Source of the DNA: Flavobacteriales bacterium
GTDB lineage: Bacteria > Bacteroidota > Bacteroidia > Flavobacteriales_F > PHOS-HE28
Direction: 5' to 3'
NCBI GenBank assembly: GCA_016717305.1
Contig: JADKFY010000033.1
Coordinates: 1-27,589, forward strand
Length of the DNA stretch: 27,589 nt
The position numbers were made by a program, and so were the translations under genes. Every line of letters starts with the position of its first letter. Within the stretch, counting starts at the first letter, position 1. Shown piece after piece: positions 9,973-17,257 of the stretch. The notes under the pieces are model-generated. The model had not been told where the DNA came from, ran no database searches, and was given only the letters and a program-made list of their open reading frames with translations.

Positions 9973-9991
9973 TTGAATTAGTGGTCGGTGA

Positions 9992-11305
9992 TCAATACCG
10001 GTAGGCGTCGCTCTTGTACGGACCCTCTTTGGGAACATTGATGTACTTCGCTTGAACATCGTTGAGTTCCTCCAATTCCACGCCGATCTTTTCCAAGTGG
10101 AGTCGTGCAACTTTCTCGTCAAGGTGCTTCGGAAGTACGTACACCTTGTTCTCGTAATTGCCGCTGTTGTTCCAGAGTTCCAACTGCGCCAGTGTTTGGT
10201 TGGTGAAGCTGTTGCTCATAACAAAGCTCGGATGGCCCGTGGCACAACCCAGGTTCACCAGACGGCCTTCTGCAAGGATGAGGACGTCCTTACCATTGAT
10301 CGTGTACTTATCAACCTGTGGCTTGATCTCCACTTTGCTCTTGCCGTGTTCATTGTTGATCCACGCCATGTCGATCTCGTTATCGAAGTGGCCGATGTTG
10401 CAAACGATGGCCTTGTCCTTCATCTTCTCGAAGTGCTCGCCACGAACGATATCGCGATTGCCGGTAGTGGTGATGATGATATCGGCACGGCCAACGCAGT
10501 TGCCGAATTTCTTCACTTCGAAGCCGTCCATTGCAGCTTGAAGTGCACAGATCGGGTCGATCTCCGTTACGATCACACGTGCACCTGCACCTTTCAACGA
10601 AGCCGCAGTTCCTTTGCCAACATCGCCATATCCGCAAACCACGGCGACCTTGCCGGCCATCATGATATCGGTGGCACGACGGATGGCGTCAACCGCACTT
10701 TCCTTGCAACCGTACTTGTTATCGAATTTGCTTTTCGTAACGCTGTCGTTCACATTGATCGCTGGCATTACGAGCGTTCCGTTCTTCTCGCGGTCCAAGA
10801 GACGAAGCACTCCTGTGGTGGTCTCCTCGCTCAAACCTTTGATGCCTTTGGTCAACTCGGGGAACTTATCGAATACCATGTTGGTAAGGTCGCCGCCATC
10901 GTCCAGGATCATGTTCAATGGCTTGCCTCCTTCAAATCCGAAGATGGTCTGCTCTATGCACCAATCGAAATCCTTCTCGTTAAGTCCTTTCCAAGCGAAC
11001 ACCGGGATACCTGCTTCGGCGATCGCGGCGGCGGCATGGTCTTGGGTGCTGAAGATGTTGCAGCTGCTCCAAGTGACTTCCGCGCCGAGTTCCACAAGGG
11101 TCTCGATCAATACGGCGGTCTGGATGGTCATGTGCAAGCAACCTGCGATGCGGGCACCCTTCAATGGCTTCTGCTTACCGAACTCGGTACGCAAGGACAT
11201 GAGTCCGGGCATTTCGGCCTCGGCCAATTCGATTTCCTTTCGGCCCCAAGCAGCAAGGGACATATCCTTCACTTTGTACTTGAGCTGCTCTTTTGTTTGT
11301 GGCAT
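9992..11305 (-). CDS. ahcY: Adenosylhomocysteinase (S-adenosyl-L-homocysteine hydrolase)
   Basis: A cytosolic NAD-dependent enzyme that reversibly splits S-adenosylhomocysteine into adenosine and homocysteine, removing the inhibitor made by methyltransferases. Visible family signatures are GCLHMTIQTAVLIETLVELG (substrate domain with catalytic His), DDGGDLT, SEETTTGVLRL, the Lys/Asp region NVNDSVTKSKFDN, the NAD-binding loop VCGYGDVGKG, and GHFDNEIDM. The C-terminus ends KSDAYRY, the usual Lys/Tyr-containing tail that reaches the partner subunit's cofactor. The 437-residue length is normal for the short bacterial form. The start at 11305 (MPQTKEQLKYKVKDMS) is preferred because a promoter-like TACCTTCG lies at 11325-11332; the ATG at 11317 would be almost leaderless but cannot be excluded. 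Monocistronic, with a terminator at 9942-9972. Confidence 0.97.
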   Translation of the reverse strand: MPQTKEQLKYKVKDMSLAAWGRKEIELAEAEMPGLMSLRTEFGKQKPLKGARIAGCLHMTIQTAVLIETLVELGAEVTWSSCNIFSTQDHAAAAIAEAGIPVFAWKGLNEKDFDWCIEQTIFGFEGGKPLNMILDDGGDLTNMVFDKFPELTKGIKGLSEETTTGVLRLLDREKNGTLVMPAINVNDSVTKSKFDNKYGCKESAVDAIRRATDIMMAGKVAVVCGYGDVGKGTAASLKGAGARVIVTEIDPICALQAAMDGFEVKKFGNCVGRADIIITTTGNRDIVRGEHFEKMKDKAIVCNIGHFDNEIDMAWINNEHGKSKVEIKPQVDKYTINGKDVLILAEGRLVNLGCATGHPSFVMSNSFTNQTLAQLELWNNSGNYENKVYVLPKHLDEKVARLHLEKIGVELEELNDVQAKYINVPKEGPYKSDAYRY

Positions 11306-11324
11306 GGTCGTGTTCATATGGCCG

Positions 11325-11332
11325 CGAAGGTA
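11325..11332 (-). promoter_or_regulatory. -7 promoter element TACCTTCG for ahcY
   Basis: The minus strand reads CCCTACCTTCGCGGCC. The octamer TACCTTCG matches TAnnTTTG with one change (C for T) and is identical to elements before pcrB, the TPP riboswitch and atpD in this window. Confidence 0.6.
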
Positions 11333-11450
11333 GGGTTTTTGGACCACTTTTACAGGCAGTTGCTGGCGGCTGGTCTTGTAGGCATCACAAATGGACCATG
11401 AGTATGCAAAGGGACGTTTTCAGGAACAACCAACCACCCTCCTTAGCGTC

Positions 11451-11458
11451 TACCTTCG
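11451..11458 (+). promoter_or_regulatory. -7 promoter element TACCTTCG for pcrB
   Basis: The same octamer as before ahcY, the riboswitch and atpD, placed 38 bases before the first plausible start of pcrB. Confidence 0.55.
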
Positions 11459-11495
11459 GATCGGATCGTGAACTCCGCCGTAAGTTCGCCGCGTC

Positions 11496-12231
11496 TTGGG
11501 AAACGTACTTCACCATATCGAAACCGCAAAGGCGGAAGGCCGCAAACTGTTGGCCGTGTTGATCGACCCCGACTACGGGCAGGATGAAAAGCGCTTGGAA
11601 AACACGGTGCAGAATGCCTGCATTGCCAAGGCGGATATGATCTTTGTGGGTGGCAGCTTGCTTACGACGGCCGCTTCCGGATCCTGTGGAATTGGTGAAA
11701 CGCTGGAGCGATCTTCCGGTGGTGCTCTTCCCCGGAAGCCCTTCACAATTGAACGCACATGCGGACGCAGTGCTGTTCCTTTCGCTGATCAGCGGACGTA
11801 ACCCCGAGTTGTTGATCGGCCACCATGTCGCTGCGGCACCAACCGTAAAAGCAATGGGACTGGAAGCGATCCCCACTGGCTACATGTTGGTGGATGGTGG
11901 CAAACAGACCACGGTGAGCTACATCAGCCAAACAGTTCCCATTCCAAACGATAAGCCGGGCATTGCAGCTTGCACCGCTTTGGCCGGCGAGTTACTGGGA
12001 TTGCGCACCATCTACATGGATACCGGAAGCGGAGCTGAACGCACCGTTCCACCGGAAATGATCGCCGCCGTTCGCAAGACCGTGGACCTGCCGATCATCA
12101 TCGGAGGTGGTATCCGCGACGCCAACACTGCACGTGCCTTGTGCAACGCGGGTGCCGATATGCTTGTGGTGGGTACTGCTTTCGAGGAGGACCCGGAACG
12201 GATCTTCATGATGCGCGAAGCGGTTGGCTGA
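11496..12231 (+). CDS. pcrB: Geranylgeranylglyceryl/heptaprenylglyceryl phosphate synthase (frameshifted)
   Basis: A TIM-barrel prenyltransferase that joins a long prenyl diphosphate to sn-glycerol 1-phosphate by an ether bond, as in archaeal lipid synthesis. Family marks are KLLAVLIDPD and ADMIFVGGSLLT near the N-terminus, then LPVVLFPGSPSQL, DAVLFLSLISGRNPELLIGH, IPTGYMLVDGG, TALAGELLG, TIYMDTGSGAE, IIIGGGIRDANTA and GADMLVVGTAFEEDP. The first two motifs are in one frame and the rest in another. The switch lies at 11671-11690, and adding one G and one C to short runs there would give TTGRFPDPVELVKRW. No ATG precedes the conserved part; a TTG at 11496 is the first usable codon after an in-frame stop at 11481, so the true start may also be hidden by an indel. 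A homologue in the Bacteroidota group is expected, but the prenyl chain length cannot be read here. Confidence 0.88.
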
Positions 12232-12237
12232 TCAATT

Positions 12238-12255
12238 TAGAAGCTATTGCTTCTA
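12238..12255. terminator. Perfect inverted repeat between convergent pcrB and Rieske genes
   Basis: TAGAAGC and GCTTCTA form a perfect 7-bp stem with a TATT loop, 7 bases after the pcrB stop and 42 bases beyond the Rieske gene's stop. No clear T-run follows on either side, so it is a weak or factor-assisted terminator candidate. Confidence 0.45.
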
Positions 12256-12296
12256 GTTATGCACGATACTGATCAGTTAACGGATCCACAAGACGC

Positions 12297-12716
12297 TCAG
12301 GCAACTTTCACCTGTAGCAAGTCCCCGACCACTTCGACACCGTAGCGCTTTAGGTCGGTTTTAGCAGGGCCTTTCACCACATGCCCGGTGTTATCGAAGG
12401 TGCTGCCATGCAAACCGCACACCAGTTGGCCGTCCTTCTCGTTCACGGGACCACCCTTATGGGTACAATTCAGTTCGATCGCTGAGTAGGAACCATCCGG
12501 CTGTTCCACAACAATGAACTTCTCCGGTGCTCCTTTCGCCTTCACCATGGTCTTTCCGCTGGGGTCCAACTGTGCCAATGGGATCTGCACCATGCCATTG
12601 TCGGCTGCCAAGCTCAAGCCCTTAAAGGATGCACAACCCGTAAGGGTAGCTGCTGGAATGAAGGCCAGAGCTGCACAGGCTTGGCAAGAGCGAACTAGGA
12701 ATTGGCGGCGTTCCAT
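12297..12716 (-). CDS. Rieske [2Fe-2S] lipoprotein with Tat-like signal
   Basis: A 139-residue exported electron-transfer protein. The N-terminus MERRQFLVRSCQACAALAF resembles a twin-arginine signal (RRQFL), which suits a folded Fe-S cargo, and TLTGC gives a lipobox around residue 28. The Rieske domain is complete: NCTHKGGPV (C-x-H) and LVCGLHGSTFD (C-x2-H), separated by 13 residues, followed by GHVVKGPAKTDLKRY, the closing loop. This matches the QcrA/arsenite-oxidase-like small Rieske family, probably on the outer face of the cytoplasmic membrane. The partner is unknown; no cytochrome gene lies nearby. The ATG at 12716 is chosen over 12767 because only it starts directly at the signal sequence and because it sits 22 bases after a perfect -7 element. 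It is divergent from the adenylate cyclase gene. Confidence 0.9.
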   Translation of the reverse strand: MERRQFLVRSCQACAALAFIPAATLTGCASFKGLSLAADNGMVQIPLAQLDPSGKTMVKAKGAPEKFIVVEQPDGSYSAIELNCTHKGGPVNEKDGQLVCGLHGSTFDNTGHVVKGPAKTDLKRYGVEVVGDLLQVKVA

Positions 12717-12738
12717 GTGGGTAGGTTGTTGGTTCGTC

Positions 12739-12746
12739 CAAATGTA
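12739..12746 (-). promoter_or_regulatory. -7 promoter element TACATTTG for the Rieske gene
   Basis: An exact match to TAnnTTTG on the minus strand, 22 bases before the ATG at 12716, the same spacing as at the 9388 lipoprotein gene. Confidence 0.6.
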
Positions 12747-12829
12747 ATGAAGGATCGGATCTCTCATTGAACCGGGGGCCGCAAAGTAGGATCACATTCC
12801 ACCGGTAGTTTGAAATTGGTTGGCGGCTG

Positions 12830-12837
12830 TATCTTCC
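12830..12837 (+). promoter_or_regulatory. Candidate -7 element TATCTTCC for the cyclase gene
   Basis: TATCTTCC matches six of the eight consensus positions (TATCTT...), 14 bases before the ATG at 12852. This implies a very short leader and argues against the upstream TTG start at 12810. Confidence 0.4.
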
Positions 12838-12851
12838 CGACCCCAACAACG

Positions 12852-14831
12852 ATGCTTCGCTGCCTTTTCACCAACACGTGCCGCATACTCCTGCTCCTGA
12901 GCGGTTGGATCTTGGTGATGACCCATACACAAGCACAAGGAGACTCGCTTCTGACTGCTTGGAAGGATGCGGACCAACCCGACAGCCTTCGACTTCAGGC
13001 CCTTCAAACATTGGCTTGGAAAACCGTGTTCGAAAACCCGGATAGCGGAATGTCCCTCGCTAGCGAACAATTTGCCTACGCCAAACGGATCAAGGACCCA
13101 AAAGCCCAATACGAGGCCCTAACCACCTTGGCCGTTGGTAGCAGTGTGCGTAGTGACCATAACGCATCACTTGAGTTTCTTCAGCAGGGCTTGGCATTGG
13201 CACAGCGCATGGGCGATCGCAAACGCGAAGCCAATGCCTACAGCAACATGAGCAATGTCTACCGCAATTTGGGAGATCTTCCCATGGCCTTGGAACAATT
13301 GCAGAAAAGTCTCCGGATCGACACTGAACTCGGTAACAAGGAAGGCTTGACGGGTACGTATAACAACATCGGCAACATCCATACAGAATTGGAGCAACTG
13401 CCGGAAGCCCTGATGAACTATCAGCGCAGCGCGGCCCTTGCAGATGAGCTCAACAACAAGAAAGGACGAGCACAAGCACTGCTCAACTTGGGCAATACGC
13501 ATATGCAAATGGGCGCATTGGATACGGCCCACAGTGAATTCCTTAGAGGCGCTCAGCTCTACAAGGAATTAGGGCGGAAACTGGAATTAGGCTTGGCCTT
13601 GAACAACCTTGGCAGGGTGAATGGGTCCATGCACAAAATACGGGTCGGGCATGCCTATTTGGACAGCGCAGAAGTGCTGCTGACGGAACTTGGCAGCATG
13701 CGACATGTGGTGCGCACCCAAGTGAATCGCGGCGACCTGTACCTGCTTGCGGGTGATCCGGCCGCAGCTGTTCGTGCATGCTCCAAAGGCAACTTGATCG
13801 CCAATGACAATGGATTGCTCCTGCAACGGAAGGAGTGCCTCGGGTGTTTGGAAACCGCCTATGCCCAATTGGCGGATTTCAAGAAAGCCCATGCGGCTCA
13901 AAAGGAGTTCATCCTAGTGAGTGATTCGCTGTTGAAGTTGAACAATGGGAAAGAGGTAACACGGATGGAAGTGACCCGCTCGTTCGAGGATAAAATGCTG
14001 GCCGATAGTTTGGCAAATGTGAGCGCCCGCTTCAATGATCAGTTGGAATACCAGGAACGCATAGGTCGGGAACGGGAACAACGAAACCTCTTCCTGTACT
14101 CCGCCATTGGCGTGTTGTTGCTAGCAGGCGGACTGTGGAACCGACTACGTTATACACGAAGATCCCGCGCCGCTGTGCAGCTTGAGAAGGACAGAAGCGA
14201 CGACCTGCTGCACAATATCCTCCCTGTGGATGTGGCCGCCGAGCTGAAGGAAACGGGGACCGCAGTGGCAAAGCACGTCGAGGAAGTCACCATCCTCTTC
14301 ACCGATTTCAAGGGGTTCACCGCGATCGCGGAAAAACTCTCGCCAACAGAGTTGGTGGCGGAGATCGATGCGTGCTTCAGAGCCTTTGATGCGATCATGG
14401 AGAAGTACCATGGGGAGAAGATCAAGACCATCGGGGATGCCTACATGGCAGCTGGTGGTGTACCTCAATATCGCGAAGGCTCCGCGTTGGCGGTCGTGAA
14501 TGCAGCATTGGATATGCAGGCTTTCATGCTCGCTCGAAAAGCTGAACACGAGGCGTTGGGCAAACCGGCCTTTGACATGCGTGTGGGCGTACATACAGGC
14601 CCGGTGGTGGCTGGCATTGTGGGATTGAAGAAATTCCAGTACGATATCTGGGGCGATGCCGTGAACACTGCTTCCCGCATGGAAAGTAGTGGAGAGATCG
14701 GCAAGGTGAACATCAGCAGTACAACCTATGGACTGATACAAGGAGAACCAGGTCTATCCTTCACATCGCGTGGCATGGTACAAGCCAAAGGCAAGGGTGA
14801 TCTGGCCATGTACTACGTGCAACGGTCTTGA
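12852..14831 (+). CDS. TPR sensor protein with class III adenylate cyclase domain
   Basis: A 659-residue membrane protein predicted to make cAMP. A signal peptide (residues 1-29, ending THTQAQ) leads into a mostly helical region of TPR units (about 75-330, for example YSNMSNVYRNLGDLPMALEQ and YNNIGNIHTELEQLPEALMN), then a helix or coiled coil, one transmembrane segment (about 413-432, FLYSAIGVLLLAGGLW) and a C-terminal cyclase domain. The metal aspartates are D485 (FTDFKGFT) and D529 (TIGDAYM). The adenine-selecting pair K525 and D598 (QYDIWGD) and the transition-state pair N605/R609 (NTASR) are all present, so ATP rather than GTP is the expected substrate. The TPR part should be periplasmic and the cyclase cytoplasmic. 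The motif HNILPVDVAAELKE before the domain is the usual linker of this group. The ligand or partner is unknown. Confidence 0.93.
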   Translation: MLRCLFTNTCRILLLLSGWILVMTHTQAQGDSLLTAWKDADQPDSLRLQALQTLAWKTVFENPDSGMSLASEQFAYAKRIKDPKAQYEALTTLAVGSSVRSDHNASLEFLQQGLALAQRMGDRKREANAYSNMSNVYRNLGDLPMALEQLQKSLRIDTELGNKEGLTGTYNNIGNIHTELEQLPEALMNYQRSAALADELNNKKGRAQALLNLGNTHMQMGALDTAHSEFLRGAQLYKELGRKLELGLALNNLGRVNGSMHKIRVGHAYLDSAEVLLTELGSMRHVVRTQVNRGDLYLLAGDPAAAVRACSKGNLIANDNGLLLQRKECLGCLETAYAQLADFKKAHAAQKEFILVSDSLLKLNNGKEVTRMEVTRSFEDKMLADSLANVSARFNDQLEYQERIGREREQRNLFLYSAIGVLLLAGGLWNRLRYTRRSRAAVQLEKDRSDDLLHNILPVDVAAELKETGTAVAKHVEEVTILFTDFKGFTAIAEKLSPTELVAEIDACFRAFDAIMEKYHGEKIKTIGDAYMAAGGVPQYREGSALAVVNAALDMQAFMLARKAEHEALGKPAFDMRVGVHTGPVVAGIVGLKKFQYDIWGDAVNTASRMESSGEIGKVNISSTTYGLIQGEPGLSFTSRGMVQAKGKGDLAMYYVQRS

Positions 14832-14856
14832 TCCCCAGATCACCCTATCGGGATCA
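14829..14856. terminator. Inverted repeat between convergent cyclase and T9SS cargo genes
   Basis: TGATCCC (overlapping the cyclase TGA stop) and GGGATCA form a perfect 7-bp stem around a 14-base loop, in the 45-base space between two convergent genes. No T-run follows, so it is a weak terminator candidate only. Confidence 0.3.
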
Positions 14857-14876
14857 GAACAACTAGTGGACAGGTC

Positions 14877-17006
14877 CTACCGCTGTACCACGAACCGTTC
14901 AACTCCCACCTCTTTCCCGATGGTCAATTTCAAGAAGTAGGTTCCGTTCACCAAGTCGCCAAGGTCCAACAAGGTGCTGCTCGTTCCATTGCTCAGCACG
15001 ATGTTCCTTTCTGCAACTATTCTACCCGTTGGGTCCATGATGGTTGCAAGCCCACTTCCTTGAGCATTTTCCTGCACGGGCACCTGTACGAAAAGCAGAT
15101 CGCCGTTCAGGGGGTTCGGATAAAGCGTGAACTGCATAGCTCCTTCTCCGAGCACTGAGGAAGCACCGGGCCCTCCACCATTTACACAGGGAGCTATTGT
15201 CAACGAGCACACTTCACCCCAAGCCTGGAACGGCACGGTAGGCGTTGGCGTATCGGTACACCAAGTAGCGCCACCATCCTTGCTCACACGCACATCCACC
15301 GTGTACTCAATGCCGCACTGCAATGCGCCAGCACCGGTCCAGTAAAGCGGCAGGATATAGGTATTGCTGGTGCGGATAACTTCGAAATTCTCCGGTGCAT
15401 AACGGAACCTAAATTGATAACGTAGTTGCGATGAAGGCACGCTCGGCACTCCGGAAAATGGTGTGGCGTACACGTAACTTCCACTACCGAAGGTCTTCGT
15501 AACCCCGCAACTGTTCCTTGAATCACCCGGTGCTACCAATAGTCTGTTCAACGGGCAAGCTGCACGCGCTGCATCCAACTTCATGGTACAAGCCGGACCG
15601 AAGACACCATTCTCTCCGTTAACACGACCACGGAGCCGAACGTTCAACAAGGTCTGCTGTGGGATCAAGGGTGTAAGCACCGTGTTGTACCACCCATTGA
15701 TCTTCATGTGTGCGGCACGGGTGGCGCTGGCCGGTGAAAATCCATCACTCACGTTATGCGACCGGAACTTGCGGAAACTGTATGTGCCATTGGGGTCGAA
15801 GATCCAGAATTCGTATCCGCTATTGGCTGGCTGAACATTGTTCGCACCGTTCGGCACCCACGTTGCACTTACCGCTGCGTTCTCATGCGCGACCAGATAC
15901 CTGTAATTCAACCATTCCAGTTTATCGCAGCTGGAAGTGATCAAAGCATCCGTTCCGATGGGCAGACAGAACCCTTGAGCTCCACTGATCGCACTTATCG
16001 AACCTGTGCTGAAATTCGATCGATTGTCCACAATGCGCGCATTGGACGACTGTTCGTGTACTACGTAACCCCCACCGGTGATGCCATCTCCACCAGCGTC
16101 CATCACTCGCAGGCGATAACAACCCACGGGCAAACAACAATTCTCAGTGACCGAAGCCCCGACCGCATAGTTCCCGATCCCTACGCACACGACGTCATCG
16201 GACAGTTGGTCGATGACTTCCCATGTGGTCTCCGCAGGTGCACCGTCCGTGTTCAACGATACGGATATGTTCTCCGTGCAAGGTTCGTTGTTGCCGATGG
16301 TAAGACCTTTTGAGTATCCAGCTGAAAGATCGGCTCCCTGGGAAACGATCAAGGTATTCGTACCGCTCAATAATTCCACCCGTGCACTTGAAACAACCTC
16401 CCGCTCAGGGTCCTTGGCCTTGAACGTAAAACAACTACCACCTGGAAGAACGGCAGTTTCATTGATCACCGTGTTCGCGACTTCATATGGTCCTCCGGAT
16501 GCCACGATCGCATCGAGGGCATTGTGGATCTCCCATGTCACGCTGCCCGCATCGGGACCAGTAAGGATGCGCACCGATACCGTCTGCTGAGGCGATGTGA
16601 CCGGCACTTTGTCCAAGGATTTTTGGAACACATTGCCATCCGGGTCCTGATCCGGGATCCCATTCACGCTGATGATCCTGAATTCAAGCACATCTGAAGG
16701 CAATACATCGTTGACGGGCGGAAGCGCAGGCTTACGGAATTCGTCTTGGAGCATCGGGATCGCCAAGATCCAATTGAATGAGCCGAGCTGCAACCCGTTC
16801 TTCCACGTTTCCACGACACACCCGACCATTGCCTCCGAACCCATGTTCTTGATCTGGAGCACCGGCGTAACACCGCCGGAACATAGGTAGTCAAGACCCT
16901 TGTAATCCAAGATCTTTGCATCATTCGTGTTCTGCGCAGCAAGCCCGGTGCCGAACAACAAGGCGAATGGCAGTAACATGCGGGATGTAAATGAATGGGT
17001 TCTCAT
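14877..17006 (-). CDS. Secreted T9SS type A sorting-domain protein
   Basis: A 709-residue cargo of the type IX secretion system, function unrecognised. The start at 17006 gives MRTHSFTSRMLLPFALLFGT, a signal peptide cleaved near GLAAQ; the ORF extends upstream to 17123 without signal character. The middle has repeated beta-rich segments of the kind TWEIHNALDAIVASGGPYEVANT and TWEVIDQLSDDVV, each followed by a Cys-bearing strand and a glycine loop (LPGGSCFTFK; LPVGCYRLRVMDAGGDGITG), suggesting two or more related domains. A later domain, FRYAPENFEVIRTSNTYILP with CGIEYTVDVRVSKDGG, resembles fibronectin-like extracellular modules. The C-terminal 80 residues (FTLYPNPLNGDLL, IMDPTGRIVAE, LVNGTYFLKLTIG, VERFVVQR) are a typical type A sorting signal. 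It is likely anchored to the cell surface or released; it faces the adenylate cyclase gene. Confidence 0.88.
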   Translation of the reverse strand: MRTHSFTSRMLLPFALLFGTGLAAQNTNDAKILDYKGLDYLCSGGVTPVLQIKNMGSEAMVGCVVETWKNGLQLGSFNWILAIPMLQDEFRKPALPPVNDVLPSDVLEFRIISVNGIPDQDPDGNVFQKSLDKVPVTSPQQTVSVRILTGPDAGSVTWEIHNALDAIVASGGPYEVANTVINETAVLPGGSCFTFKAKDPEREVVSSARVELLSGTNTLIVSQGADLSAGYSKGLTIGNNEPCTENISVSLNTDGAPAETTWEVIDQLSDDVVCVGIGNYAVGASVTENCCLPVGCYRLRVMDAGGDGITGGGYVVHEQSSNARIVDNRSNFSTGSISAISGAQGFCLPIGTDALITSSCDKLEWLNYRYLVAHENAAVSATWVPNGANNVQPANSGYEFWIFDPNGTYSFRKFRSHNVSDGFSPASATRAAHMKINGWYNTVLTPLIPQQTLLNVRLRGRVNGENGVFGPACTMKLDAARAACPLNRLLVAPGDSRNSCGVTKTFGSGSYVYATPFSGVPSVPSSQLRYQFRFRYAPENFEVIRTSNTYILPLYWTGAGALQCGIEYTVDVRVSKDGGATWCTDTPTPTVPFQAWGEVCSLTIAPCVNGGGPGASSVLGEGAMQFTLYPNPLNGDLLFVQVPVQENAQGSGLATIMDPTGRIVAERNIVLSNGTSSTLLDLGDLVNGTYFLKLTIGKEVGVERFVVQR

Positions 17007-17132
17007 CTGTTCTATGTAAAGATCGGTGAAACTTCTTGTGTTCGCGTCGGTGGTAAAGGTCCGGTATCGGGTCACAGATGGCAATACCCACAAATTGGTA
17101 CTTCCACAGCCACGTGACACCAATGGAAAGGA

Positions 17133-17153
17133 CTGTAGGCTACAAACCTACAG
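17133..17153 (-). terminator. Hairpin after the thiamine-type TonB receptor
   Basis: CTGTAGG and CCTACAG form a perfect 7-bp stem with a 7-base loop. Read on the minus strand it is followed by TCCTTTCC, a pyrimidine stretch, about 105 bases beyond the receptor stop. A candidate terminator; the remainder of 17007-17257 shows nothing else I can support. Confidence 0.4.
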
Positions 17154-17257
17154 GAGCTTTGGATGCCGGGCAATGTAACTTTCGTTCTACGTGGCGCTAT
17201 TCAAACAACAGAAGCAAGGTGATCCCCGGATCTGCTCCAGCCTCTGTGATCGGAGAT

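Noticed and set aside
10052..11401. 449-codon open frame on the plus strand opposite ahcY
   Set aside because: It is the mirror of a highly conserved enzyme; its translation has no family features and depends on the codon bias of ahcY.
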